Assembly (NCBI GenBank): GCA_947367855.1
Contig: CANBFE010000011.1
Coordinates: 1 to 64,000 of the forward strand
Direction of reading: 5' to 3'
From: an uncultured Lachnospiraceae bacterium
GTDB taxonomy: Bacteria; Bacillota; Clostridia; Lachnospirales; Lachnospiraceae
DNA length: 64,000 bases
The notes beneath the pieces are model-generated. The model was given only the letters and a program-made list of their open reading frames with translations, was not told the origin of the DNA and searched no databases. This document shows, in pieces, positions 44,374-53,012 of this stretch; the first letter of the stretch is position 1; the number at the start of each line of letters is the position of its first letter. The translations under genes and the position numbers were made by a program.

Positions 44374-45396
44374 TCAGTATGTTTTTCCGTCAAGAATCTC
44401 GCAGTAATCCTGATAATTTTTCTCCAGAAGCCCCGGCGTATCCAGCCCGTAAGGGCATTTTTTCTTACATCTGCCGCAGTGGAGACAGTTTTCGATTTTT
44501 TTCATCATCTCCTGCGCCCCGGGCGTGAGCTGGGCCGCAGAGGGGGAGCGGCGGATCAGCAGACTCATGCGTGCGCAGGTATTGATCTCGATTCCCGCAG
44601 GACAGGGCATGCAGTATCCGCAGCCCCGGCAGAAATCCCCTAAAAGCTCTTCCCTGTCCCCGGCAATGACGGCGGACAGCTCCTCGTTCAGAGTCGGCGG
44701 ATTGTCTATGTAGGACAGGAATTCGTCCAGTTCCCTCTCCCGCTGCACGCCCCAGATGGGCAGCACATTCTCATACTGCGCCAGATAGGCATAGGCGGCT
44801 GCGGAGTTTGTGATCAGTCCTCCGGCCAGGGCCTTCATGGCGATAAAACCCATGTCCGCCTGAGCGCACTTTTCCACCAGGCCAAGCTCTTTCTCCGTGG
44901 CCAGATAGGAAAATGGAAACTGCAGTGTCTCATACAGGCCGCTTTGGATGGCTTCCTCCGCCACATTCAGACGGTGGTTTGTAATGCCGATATGCCGGAC
45001 CATGCCTTTCTCCTTTGCCTCCAGCATGGCCTCATAGAGCCCGCTGCCGTCTCCGGGTTTCGGACAGAATGCCGGATTGTGGAACTGGTAAAGATCGATA
45101 TAGTCCGTGCGCAGGTTCCCAAGAGAAGTGCTCAGATCCTTCCAGAACCCTTCCGCGTCCGAAGCCCCTGTCTTGGTGGCGATATACACCTTTTCCCGCA
45201 TGCCCGCAAAGGCTTCCCCCACCTTCTCCTCGCTGTCCGTGTAGAAGCGGGCCGTGTCGTAGAAGGTCACTCCATGGTCATAGGCCTTCCGCAGAAGCTT
45301 CACTGCCTCCTCCCTGGAAATCCGCTGTATGGGCAGCGCCCCGAATGCATTTTTCTCCACAGTAATGCCTGTTTTTCCTAACGTTACTTTTACCAT
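44374..45396 (-). CDS. ferredoxin-tailed aldo/keto reductase
   Basis: This 340-residue protein has an N-terminal aldo/keto reductase barrel. The catalytic tetrad is visible: Asp and Tyr in TFYDTARFY, Lys in IATKTG, His in LYQFHNP. The C-terminal extension of about 100 residues has a cysteine cluster CRGCGYCMPC and a second CLHCGRCKKKC, fitting two iron-sulfur clusters. Such proteins are common in Clostridia, but their physiological substrates are mostly unknown. AAGGAG lies 7 bases upstream of ATG 45396; an earlier in-frame start lacks support. Its last codons carry one copy of the 20-base repeat. Confidence 0.92.
   Translation of the reverse strand: MVKVTLGKTGITVEKNAFGALPIQRISREEAVKLLRKAYDHGVTFYDTARFYTDSEEKVGEAFAGMREKVYIATKTGASDAEGFWKDLSTSLGNLRTDYIDLYQFHNPAFCPKPGDGSGLYEAMLEAKEKGMVRHIGITNHRLNVAEEAIQSGLYETLQFPFSYLATEKELGLVEKCAQADMGFIAMKALAGGLITNSAAAYAYLAQYENVLPIWGVQRERELDEFLSYIDNPPTLNEELSAVIAGDREELLGDFCRGCGYCMPCPAGIEINTCARMSLLIRRSPSAAQLTPGAQEMMKKIENCLHCGRCKKKCPYGLDTPGLLEKNYQDYCEILDGKTY
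44391..44410 (-). repeat. 20-bp direct repeat, copy 2 (right of the ABC exporter pair)
   Basis: This copy is identical to 40669-40688 and lies within the last codons of the aldo/keto reductase gene, encoding DYCEIL. See copy 1. Confidence 0.85.
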
Positions 45397-45498
45397 GCTT
45401 TTTCTCCTTATCTTTGTCTGAAAGCATCCTCTCTTATACATCTCTCAATTTCCAGAGATTTCATATACGCCAACCCCACTTCCCTGTCTGCTTTCACC

Positions 45499-45540
45499 AA
45501 AAAGGAACCACTCACTGTATTCCTACAATCCGTGGTTCCT
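45499..45540 (-). terminator. intrinsic terminator after gpmI
   Basis: On the minus strand AGGAACCAC (45540-45532) pairs with GTGGTTCCT (45511-45503), followed by a T run. It lies 29 bases after the gpmI stop. Confidence 0.85.
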
Positions 45541-45568
45541 CTGTAGTCCCGGCTTTTTCCGAACAATC

Positions 45569-47113
45569 TTACTTACGAACCAACAGCGACTTCCCTGTCA
45601 TCTCCGCAGGCTGCTCTTTTCCCATGATCTGGATCAGCGTGGGGATAATATCCGCCAGGCATCCGTTCTCACGGAGGGTATAGGCCTGGTCATAATTCAC
45701 CAGGATAAAGGGCACCTGATTGGTGGTATGGGCGGTAAAGGGCTCACCGGTCTCTTCGTCCACCAGCATCTCCGCATTGCCGTGATCCGCGCAGATAAAC
45801 ATGGCGCCGTCCACTTCCTTAACGGCTTCCACAGCCCTGCCCACACACTCATCCACTGCCTCCACTGCTTTCACTGCCGCATCCAGCACACCCGTATGCC
45901 CAACCATGTCCGGATTTGCAAAATTGATGATAATCACATCATACTTATCAGAGCGGATGGCCTCGCAGAGCTTGTCGCACACTTCGTATGCGCTCATCTG
46001 GGGCTTCAGATCATAGGTTGCCACATCCTTGGGGGAATTCACCAGTACCCTGTCCTCCCCTTCGTTGGGCTCCTCCACGCCGCCGTTGAAGAAGAAAGTC
46101 ACATGGGCGTATTTCTCCGTCTCCGCAATACGGGCCTGCTTCATGCCGTTTGCCGCCAGCCATTCCCCGAAAGTATTGGTGACGGAAACCTTGTGGAATG
46201 CCACGTCCTTGTTGGGGATGGTAGGGTCATAATCGGAGAAGCACACATAGGTCACATCCAGTCTCTGCCCTCTGTCAAATCCCTTGAAATCGTCGTCACA
46301 GAAAGCCCTGGTAATCTCCCTGGCCCTGTCCGGACGGAAGTTAAAGAAGATAATGGAATCTCCGCTCTGAATGGTGGCAACGGGCTTTCCGTCCTCCACA
46401 GCCAGAGTGGGCTTCACAAATTCATCCGTCTCGCCCCTGTCATAGGACGCCTGGATGCCGCAGATTCCACACTCTGCCGTCAGGCCCTCTCCCTTTGTCA
46501 TGGCGTCATAGGCCAGCTTCACGCGGTCATAGTTGTTATCCCTGTCCATTACGTAATAGCGTCCCATAACAGACGCAATTTTGCCTACGCCGATTTTCTC
46601 CATCTCTTTTGCCAGCTCCACTGCATATTCCTTGCCGCTGGCAGGAGGCGTGTCGCGCCCGTCCAGGAAGCAGTGCACATATACGTTCTCCAGGCCGTTC
46701 CTCTTTGCCAGCTCCAGCAGGCCGTACAGATGGGTATTGTGGCTGTGCACCCCGCCGTCGGACAAAAGGCCCATCAGGTGAAGGGCGCTGCCGTTCTTCT
46801 TACAGTTTTCCACCGCCTTCAGCAGCGCGGGATTCTCGAAAAAGGTGCCGTCCTGAATCTCCTTGGTAATCCTGGTCAGCTCCTGATATACAATGCGGCC
46901 TGCGCCCATGTTCAGATGGCCTACCTCTGAATTGCCCATCTGTCCCTCGGGAAGGCCTACCGCCATGCCGCTGGCATTGCCTCTCACGAAAGGGCACTCC
47001 GCCATCAGCCTGTCCATCACAGGGGTCTTCGCCAGAGCCACTGCATTGCCCTCTGTCTTCTCATTGAGTCCGTACCCGTCCAGAATCATTAATACTACCG
47101 GTTTCTTGCTCAT
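45569..47113 (-). CDS. gpmI: 2,3-bisphosphoglycerate-independent phosphoglycerate mutase
   Basis: This 514-residue enzyme interconverts 3- and 2-phosphoglycerate, the step before enolase. It belongs to the alkaline phosphatase superfamily. The first metal site is in VLMILDGYGLN and the catalytic serine in GQMGNSEVGHLNMGAGR. Further ligands are in INFANPDMVGHTG and FICADHGNAE. It is full length. The promoter is at 47209-47237 and a terminator follows, so it is a single-gene unit. It diverges from the CDF transporter gene. Confidence 0.97.
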   Translation of the reverse strand: MSKKPVVLMILDGYGLNEKTEGNAVALAKTPVMDRLMAECPFVRGNASGMAVGLPEGQMGNSEVGHLNMGAGRIVYQELTRITKEIQDGTFFENPALLKAVENCKKNGSALHLMGLLSDGGVHSHNTHLYGLLELAKRNGLENVYVHCFLDGRDTPPASGKEYAVELAKEMEKIGVGKIASVMGRYYVMDRDNNYDRVKLAYDAMTKGEGLTAECGICGIQASYDRGETDEFVKPTLAVEDGKPVATIQSGDSIIFFNFRPDRAREITRAFCDDDFKGFDRGQRLDVTYVCFSDYDPTIPNKDVAFHKVSVTNTFGEWLAANGMKQARIAETEKYAHVTFFFNGGVEEPNEGEDRVLVNSPKDVATYDLKPQMSAYEVCDKLCEAIRSDKYDVIIINFANPDMVGHTGVLDAAVKAVEAVDECVGRAVEAVKEVDGAMFICADHGNAEMLVDEETGEPFTAHTTNQVPFILVNYDQAYTLRENGCLADIIPTLIQIMGKEQPAEMTGKSLLVRK

Positions 47114-47208
47114 CTCTTCTCTCCTTTATGCCGCAGCCCCGTCTCACCAAACATGGATCCGGAGCCGCTTTCTTCTATGGAATAATGTTCTGTCTGTTTT
47201 CCGTTAAA

Positions 47209-47237
47209 ATTATACACTGAAAAATGCCGCCGCGCAA
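47209..47237 (-). promoter_or_regulatory. sigma-A promoter of gpmI
   Basis: On the minus strand TTGCGC (47237-47232) and a perfect TATAAT (47214-47209) have a 17-base spacer, with TG just before the -10 box. Confidence 0.75.
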
Positions 47238-47289
47238 TACCTCTTATCCAGGAAGTATGTAAAAGTATATAAAAGTAAGCATATTACCC

Positions 47290-47318
47290 TTGCTTTTTGC
47301 CGGACGCATTGTTATACT
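47290..47318 (+). promoter_or_regulatory. sigma-A promoter of the CDF transporter unit
   Basis: TTGCTT (47290-47295) and TATACT (47313-47318) are separated by 17 bases, 45 bases before the start codon. It is divergent from the gpmI promoter. Confidence 0.75.
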
Positions 47319-47362
47319 GAAAAGAATTATCAACCACAGCAATCATAAAAGGAATTAATATC

Positions 47363-48529
47363 ATGGTAACCTTACTGGCAAAATTATTTATCAAAGATCA
47401 GAAAAATGTAAAAAACCCTGCCGTCCGGCAGGCATACGGCATCCTCTGCGGCGCGGTGGGAATCTTTCTGAACCTGTGCCTCTTTGCGGGAAAATTTATC
47501 GCAGGATCCCTGAGCAATTCCATCGCCGTCACAGCCGATGCCTTCAACAATCTGTCCGACGCGGGTTCCTCCATCATCACCCTGATCGGCTTTAAAATGG
47601 CCGGGCAAAAACCGGATCCCACCCATCCTTTCGGCCACGGGCGCATCGAGTATATTGCAGGTCTTCTGGTATCCCTGATCATCCTGCTCATGGGAGCGGA
47701 GCTTCTCAAGAGTTCCGCAGTCAAAATCCTGCACCCGGAGGAACTGGCCTTCTCCCCTGCAGCCATGGGGATTCTGGCTGCATCCATCCTGGTGAAATGC
47801 TATATGTTTCTATATAACAGGCGTCTGGGCAGGAAACTGGACTCTGCAGCCATGACAGCCACTGCAACGGATTCCCTGAGCGACACCATCGCCACCTCCG
47901 CCGTACTGGCTGCCACACTCATCGCCCACTTCACAGACATCAACATTGACGGCTGGTGCGGCGTACTGGTTGGCCTTTTTATCTGCTACGCCGGTTACAG
48001 CGCCGCAAGAGATACCATAAGCCCCCTTCTGGGGCAGGCCCCTGATAAGGAATTTGTCGCGCAGATCAGCTCCATCGTCACAGCCCATGAGGAGATCCTG
48101 GGAATCCACGATCTGATCGTACATAATTACGGGCCCGGAAGGATTCTGATCTCACTCCACGCAGAAGTTCCCGCTGAGGGCAATTTCCTGGCCCTCCATG
48201 ACAGGATCGATACCATAGAGCACGAGCTGAGAAATGTCCTGAACTGCCATGCCGTGATCCACATGGATCCGGTCTGTACAAAGGACGAGGAAACCTCCCG
48301 CCTGAAAATCCTGGTAAAAGATTATCTGAAGGATATCGACGAAACCCTCAGCATGCATGATTTCCGGATCGTAACCGGGCCCACCCACACAAACCTGATT
48401 TTCGATGTGGTAACGCCTTATGATTTTCCCATATCCGACAGTGAACTGGTGCAGAGGATTCAGAAACGGATCCAAAAAGACAATCCGAACTATTATTCCG
48501 TGATCGAAGTAGACAAACAGATGGTCTGA
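47363..48529 (+). CDS. cation diffusion facilitator (CDF) metal efflux transporter
   Basis: This 388-residue protein has six membrane helices and exports a divalent metal (Zn, Mn, Fe, Co) by proton antiport. The metal-site motifs are visible: Asp pairs in VTADAFNNLSDAGSS (helix 2) and TATDSLSDT (helix 5). The family signature HPFGHGRIEYI lies between helices 2 and 3. The cytoplasmic C-terminal part (from about residue 215) is the dimeric domain, extended by about 80 residues beyond the shortest family members. Mn or Fe is slightly favoured over Zn because the helix 5 motif is DxxxD rather than HxxxD. AAAGGA precedes the ATG. The YgjP-like gene follows. Confidence 0.93.
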   Translation: MVTLLAKLFIKDQKNVKNPAVRQAYGILCGAVGIFLNLCLFAGKFIAGSLSNSIAVTADAFNNLSDAGSSIITLIGFKMAGQKPDPTHPFGHGRIEYIAGLLVSLIILLMGAELLKSSAVKILHPEELAFSPAAMGILAASILVKCYMFLYNRRLGRKLDSAAMTATATDSLSDTIATSAVLAATLIAHFTDINIDGWCGVLVGLFICYAGYSAARDTISPLLGQAPDKEFVAQISSIVTAHEEILGIHDLIVHNYGPGRILISLHAEVPAEGNFLALHDRIDTIEHELRNVLNCHAVIHMDPVCTKDEETSRLKILVKDYLKDIDETLSMHDFRIVTGPTHTNLIFDVVTPYDFPISDSELVQRIQKRIQKDNPNYYSVIEVDKQMV

Positions 48530-48550
48530 CTGATTCAGGAAAGGAAAGCA

Positions 48551-48979
48551 ATGTCTCACAGAAAACCGTCCCCCCTGACAGATGCCGAAATCCGGCGCCT
48601 GGAAACACTGGAAAAGCGTTACCGCAATGCCGCCCGGCAGCAGTTTGAAAGCCGTGTCTCCTATTATCACCGCATCACCGGCGGAAACTATACCTCCGTC
48701 ACTGTCCGGGACCAGAAGACACGATGGGGCAGCTGTTCCTCCAGGGGAACTCTGTCCTTTAATTACAGGCTTTTTTTCGCGCCTCCCGTGATACTGGACT
48801 ATGTGGTGGTGCATGAGCTGTGCCATCTGACCCATATGAACCATTCGAAGGACTTCTGGAATATGGTGGCATCTGTGATGCCGGAATATAAGGTCTGCAG
48901 GAAATGGCTCCGGGACCATGGACATGAACTTACCCTGGAGGCCCACATGGCCAGGCTGGGGATTCCCCTCCGCCTATGA
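48551..48979 (+). CDS. YgjP-like zinc metallopeptidase (DUF45)
   Basis: This 142-residue protein has the zinc motif HELCHLTHMNHSKDFW, in which the HExxH histidines bind Zn and the glutamate is catalytic, with a further histidine downstream. The preceding block TRWGSCSSRGTLSFNYRL is the family hallmark. It is shorter than typical YgjP (about 230 residues) and lacks most of the N-terminal beta domain. It starts 22 bases after the CDF gene with AGGAAAGGA upstream, so it is co-transcribed. The substrate is unknown; family members are cytoplasmic. Confidence 0.9.
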   Translation: MSHRKPSPLTDAEIRRLETLEKRYRNAARQQFESRVSYYHRITGGNYTSVTVRDQKTRWGSCSSRGTLSFNYRLFFAPPVILDYVVVHELCHLTHMNHSKDFWNMVASVMPEYKVCRKWLRDHGHELTLEAHMARLGIPLRL

Positions 48980-49004
48980 TGAATGCCGCTCCTACAGCGA
49001 TTAA

Positions 49005-49035
49005 AACGACAGGGCCTGCGCCCTGCCGTTTTTTT
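49005..49035 (+). terminator. intrinsic terminator of the CDF/YgjP unit
   Basis: aacgacagggc (49005-49015) pairs with gccctgccgtt (49020-49030) with one mismatch around a 4-base loop, followed by a T run. It separates two convergent genes. Confidence 0.85.
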
Positions 49036-49055
49036 GCCGCTTACGCTGTCCTCTG

Positions 49056-51692
49056 TCAGCGCTTTTCGTTTACATAGATCTGCGCCCTGCTCTGGATAAC
49101 CTTGGCCACCTCCTGAGCGCTCTTCTGTCCGGAGAAGAAAGAGGCAATCTCTTCGTTTACAATATTTCTCACATCCGTATTGCCGTAATAACATTTGTTG
49201 ATTGAAAAAATATAATTCACAGCCTCATCCACCTGCTCCTGGGTCAGCGGTTCCAGTATGATCTCTTCGCCGTTCATATAATAGGTTTCGTCATACTCTA
49301 TTTTCTCGCCGTTTTCATCCGTATAATAAGGTTTTTGCGTGGCCTTCTGGGCTGACTCCATAAAATACTTTTTCTGGGTGGGCATCATCCATTCCATTGT
49401 TGACTGATACTCATCCGTCAGATAATACCGCAGAAACTCCCAGGCCCCGTCAATATTGGCCGATCTGGAAGAGATGGCATAGGAATCCCCCGACTGTATG
49501 TAAGCGCCCATTCCGCTCTCCGTGGGGAATCCGATGTAGGAAACCGCTTCACCGAAATGGCCGTTTATACTGTAATTGAGATTGCTCAGGCTGTTGAGGT
49601 ACAAATTTCTCAATACAGTTCTGTTTTCCCTATACTGTGATTCATAGTTTTTCCAGTAATCATCTCCGAAGGTCTCCTCGCTCAATTCCTCTGGAAGGGT
49701 TTTGGCATATTCCATCATATCAATAAAATTCTGGGAATCAAAGTTACATTTTCCGCTGGCCACGTCAATAAAGTCTGCCCCGCAGTATTCCATCATGGTA
49801 TACATAAAGGACTCCCTGGTCATCTCGCCGAACATGGTGGTTCCCTCGGGCAGGGTTTCCATCAGCTGCTTCATGTCTGCCATTGTCCAGGATGTGCGTT
49901 CTCCCACAATAGATTTCTTTCCGATGACTGTGCTTATCCGGAAAGACGGAATCACGTAGTACAATTTCCCTTCCATGGAATATGCATCAAATACATTCTG
50001 CACAAACTCCACATTGGCCAGTTCCTCATCCTCTTCTATCATCTTTCCGATATCAGCCAGCAGTCCCTTGGCTACATAGTTTTCTGCAGGGAGCCCGCTT
50101 GTGATCAGGATATCCGGCATTTTTCCGGTGGTAATGTCATTGTTCAGCTGTTTATAGCCTGCTTCATAATCATCATAATTATTGTAGGAATCATACTCCT
50201 TCACGGTAATGCGGTATTCTTCGCTGCTGCGGTTAAATTCCACTACCCGCTGCTTCATGTCGCTTCCCACATAATTGCCCGCCAGTACCAGCACGGCTTT
50301 GTCCGGAATATCCTTGGGATCAACATAGGTAAAGATTCCCGCCTTCATATTCTCCTCGTAATTTTCATAGAAAATACCGAGAAAGGAGGTCTCACTCAGC
50401 TCGATCAGGGAGCTGAAGCCGCTGATGTTCAGATCGGAGTTGATGAAATTCATCTTTTCCTCACTGTTCTCCGCGCCCACACTGTAGGTATACACCCCTT
50501 TGTCATTGCTGAATACCAGATCAGAGCTTTTGCCCGCAGTCATGGTATTGTATCCGCCCCAGGACATGGATGTAGGCATAAGACTGGCCTCGCTGAGCTG
50601 ATCCGTGGCCGGGTCAAAGGTTACAAGGTACTGCTTCTGCCAGTCGTTTTCATCATAGTATATAACCAGAAAAGTTCCGTCCTCTTTTGTCATCAGGGAA
50701 TTGTAATTGCTGAATACCTTGTAGACATCCTCCGGAAGCTTCTTCTTATCCGAGATATTTCCCTGGGCATCTACGGACATCTTGTATCCGTTGTCCCCGG
50801 ACAGAATCAGATATAGGGTACCGTCTGCAGAGACGGACATGCCGCATACATAAGAATATTCCTCTTCCGAGGAGAGTCCTTCCAGTTCTTTCTCCCATGC
50901 AAAGCTTCCGTCCATATTCCAGCAGCTGATATAGTTCTTCTGGTAGGATATGTATTCCTCTCCGGAGGAATCCTCGTAGTAGTAATTCCTCAGGGCGTAG
51001 ATCAGGCCGTTGGAAGCGAAATTAAATTCCCCATAGTATGAATTTTCATATATGTTTCCGCTGTCTTCCATGGGCAAATCCATGACGCCCTGGTCTCCTG
51101 ATTCCCCGGTGTCTTCTGTTCCCTCTTCATCTCCGGAACCCTCAGCGCCTTCTGTTCCCTCTTCGTCTCCGGAACCCTCGGTGTCTTCCGTTCCCTCTCC
51201 GTCTCCGGAACCCTCGGTGTCTTCCGCTCCCTCTTCGTCTCCGGAACCCTCAGCATCTTCCGCTCCCTCTCCGGCTTCGGATTCCTCCTCCGGCTCAACA
51301 GTCTCTGTCCTGGCTTCCGGTACCCCTGCACCGCCTCCAGGCGTTACGCCGGGCTGAGTCCTCCAGTCCGGCATCTCCATGGTAACCACCTGCACATCAG
51401 AGCCGTCCTCATTCATGGTCAGCATCCTCATATCCATCTCGTCTCCGCCTTCTGACCAGTGGTATACCTGCGCCATCACGTAAATCTTGCCGTCTCTGTG
51501 AACGGACGTCCTGATTCCATAGTCGTCCCCTCCCAAATCAGGCATCTCGAATTCCTGGAATTTGTACACATGCTCTTTTGCCAGCGCGGCATTTTCCATC
51601 TTGTCCCCACCCTTACCGCAGGCGGCCAGTCCAAACACCATTGCCAGTGACAGTCCTATGCCTGTCGCCTTTTTTACCCAGATTTTTTTCAC
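49056..51692 (-). CDS. large solute-binding lipoprotein with N-terminal extra domain (paralogue 1)
   Basis: This 878-residue lipoprotein has a signal ending FGLAAC. Residues about 30-440 form repeated beta strands of the kind DGTLYLILSGDNG and SNDKGVYTYSV, suggesting a propeller-like domain. It is interrupted by an acidic tandem repeat. The C-terminal half (from about 445) is a family 1 sugar-type solute-binding protein (MKQRVVEFNRSSEEYRITV, NNDITTGKMPDILITS, GAWEFLRYYLTDE). It shares its end (NEEIASFFSGQKSAQEVA) with the paralogue at 57029-59323. I chose GTG 51692 because AGGAGG lies just upstream; ATG 51713 also has a site and would add 7 residues. It is the last gene of the six-gene cluster. 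Confidence 0.82.
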   Translation of the reverse strand: MKKIWVKKATGIGLSLAMVFGLAACGKGGDKMENAALAKEHVYKFQEFEMPDLGGDDYGIRTSVHRDGKIYVMAQVYHWSEGGDEMDMRMLTMNEDGSDVQVVTMEMPDWRTQPGVTPGGGAGVPEARTETVEPEEESEAGEGAEDAEGSGDEEGAEDTEGSGDGEGTEDTEGSGDEEGTEGAEGSGDEEGTEDTGESGDQGVMDLPMEDSGNIYENSYYGEFNFASNGLIYALRNYYYEDSSGEEYISYQKNYISCWNMDGSFAWEKELEGLSSEEEYSYVCGMSVSADGTLYLILSGDNGYKMSVDAQGNISDKKKLPEDVYKVFSNYNSLMTKEDGTFLVIYYDENDWQKQYLVTFDPATDQLSEASLMPTSMSWGGYNTMTAGKSSDLVFSNDKGVYTYSVGAENSEEKMNFINSDLNISGFSSLIELSETSFLGIFYENYEENMKAGIFTYVDPKDIPDKAVLVLAGNYVGSDMKQRVVEFNRSSEEYRITVKEYDSYNNYDDYEAGYKQLNNDITTGKMPDILITSGLPAENYVAKGLLADIGKMIEEDEELANVEFVQNVFDAYSMEGKLYYVIPSFRISTVIGKKSIVGERTSWTMADMKQLMETLPEGTTMFGEMTRESFMYTMMEYCGADFIDVASGKCNFDSQNFIDMMEYAKTLPEELSEETFGDDYWKNYESQYRENRTVLRNLYLNSLSNLNYSINGHFGEAVSYIGFPTESGMGAYIQSGDSYAISSRSANIDGAWEFLRYYLTDEYQSTMEWMMPTQKKYFMESAQKATQKPYYTDENGEKIEYDETYYMNGEEIILEPLTQEQVDEAVNYIFSINKCYYGNTDVRNIVNEEIASFFSGQKSAQEVAKVIQSRAQIYVNEKR
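51087..51260 (-). repeat. 36-bp coding tandem repeat in solute-binding paralogue 1
   Basis: About four and a half copies of a 36-base unit encode 12-residue blocks such as EDTEGSGDEEGT and its variants. The product is an acidic, flexible linker. Copies differ by a few bases, so expansion is not very recent. Confidence 0.85.
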
Positions 51693-51748
51693 AATTCCTC
51701 CTCCTGCCCGCATCTGCGGGCCTCCAACTCTTAAAACGGGGTTTTCCT

Positions 51749-52993
51749 CTACTTCTCCTGCTTTCTGGCCTGCTTTAATTCCTTTGCCTCCTGCTTTCTG
51801 GCCTGCTTTAATTCCTTTGCCTCCTGCTTTCTGGCCTGCTTTAATTCCTTTGCCTCCTGCTTTTTAGCCTGTTTCCGCGCAAACCTGTCTTCTCTCTCCT
51901 CATTGACCGAAATCTCTGACTCCTGCTGCGCGCCATGCTCTTTTTTCCTGTTTCTCCGTTTTTCCCGCTGCTTTTCCACCCCGCGTTCCGCTTTGTCCAT
52001 GAGCTTCAGCCGCACGTCCCGCATGGTCCAGCCCTTGTGCTTCCACCAGATACAGAAAAATACCAGGCCAAGACCCACCGGATAAGCAAGAAACAGAATG
52101 CCAAACAGGGTCATCACCGCCAGAATGTCCTCATAGCTTCTGGCAATATTTTCCCAGTAGGGATAAATGATGGCCTTGCCGTTCATGGAACGTGTGCCGA
52201 ACTGTGTCAGAAGCTTCAGCCTGGATACCAGAGAGTAACGGGTGGTATTCTCCACAATCTCGGTCTTCTTCTCGTCTGCCCCCAACTGCTCCTTAATGTA
52301 ATTTACAGCAAAACCCGTAACAGGATTCGGCATGACGATCTCATAATGATTGATGCCATTGTTTTGTCCAAGCTCCGACAGCGTCTGATAGGATACGTAC
52401 ACCAACGTGGAATCCAGTCCCGCTGCCTCCGCCAGACGTCCTGTCTGCCGCTCCACCACACCTGTGACAATGTGCGGAATCTTGTTGATATAAACCGTCA
52501 TTCCGGCCACATTGTTGGACCCGAACAGCTGCCAGGCCGCATCCTCGTCTATGACACAGTAATCCTGCATCAGATCATTTCCCGAGAAGTAAGAACCATA
52601 CAGCAGCTTCACCGGATGAAACAGGAAAAAATCCCCTCCTATCCCGATGGCATCCGCAGTCAGGCTTCCCTTGTCCGAAGAAATCGTCACGCTGCCGTCA
52701 GCGCTGTAGGCATCAGCCCACAGCCTGGCGCCCGGATTCTCCGATTCCTGAATCACCGAAGCATCTGTAAGCGCACCGTCCACCGTATGCTCAAAATCAA
52801 TGATTTGATCCTGGGTAATACCTGACCCCACCGAGAAAAAACAGCTGACCTGTGAGCAATTCTTCTTGCTGCTCCATCTGGAAGCCATGGTCTGCGTAAG
52901 CTGGCTCTGCCCCAGATAATTCGCAGTGAAAAGCAGGATCAGGAAAATCAGGAAGGAAATCCCTCCGCTTATACCCAATACTATTTTCTTCAT
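51749..52993 (-). CDS. MacB-PCD-type membrane protein lacking the full FtsX core
   Basis: This 414-residue protein has an N-terminal membrane helix (residues about 5-27), then an extracytoplasmic domain of about 240 residues. That domain has the MacB-type features FFLFHPVKLLYGSYFSGNDL and AWQLFGSNNVAGMTVYINKIPHIVTGVV. One C-terminal hydrophobic stretch (LAVMTLFGILFLAYPVGLGLVFFCIWW) and a basic cytoplasmic tail with 11-residue repeats follow. MacB proteins have four membrane helices; here the middle ones are absent. No ATPase is encoded beside it. GAGG precedes ATG 52993. It lies downstream of an HlyD-like adaptor gene, as MacB does after MacA. Its role as a channel is therefore doubtful. Confidence 0.75.
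   Translation of the reverse strand: MKKIVLGISGGISFLIFLILLFTANYLGQSQLTQTMASRWSSKKNCSQVSCFFSVGSGITQDQIIDFEHTVDGALTDASVIQESENPGARLWADAYSADGSVTISSDKGSLTADAIGIGGDFFLFHPVKLLYGSYFSGNDLMQDYCVIDEDAAWQLFGSNNVAGMTVYINKIPHIVTGVVERQTGRLAEAAGLDSTLVYVSYQTLSELGQNNGINHYEIVMPNPVTGFAVNYIKEQLGADEKKTEIVENTTRYSLVSRLKLLTQFGTRSMNGKAIIYPYWENIARSYEDILAVMTLFGILFLAYPVGLGLVFFCIWWKHKGWTMRDVRLKLMDKAERGVEKQREKRRNRKKEHGAQQESEISVNEEREDRFARKQAKKQEAKELKQARKQEAKELKQARKQEAKELKQARKQEK
51761..51871 (-). repeat. 33-bp perfect coding tandem repeat
   Basis: Three identical 33-base units (51761-51793, 51794-51826, 51827-51859) and a partial fourth encode KQEAKELKQAR repeats at the C-terminus of the MacB-PCD-like protein. Perfect identity suggests recent slippage and variable copy number between strains. 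Confidence 0.92.
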
Positions 52994-53012
52994 CACTTAC
53001 CTCGCTTCCGGT

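Noticed and set aside
51761..51871. Short regular repeats as a possible CRISPR array
   Set aside because: The units are contiguous with no spacers and lie in frame inside a coding gene, so they are a coding tandem repeat.
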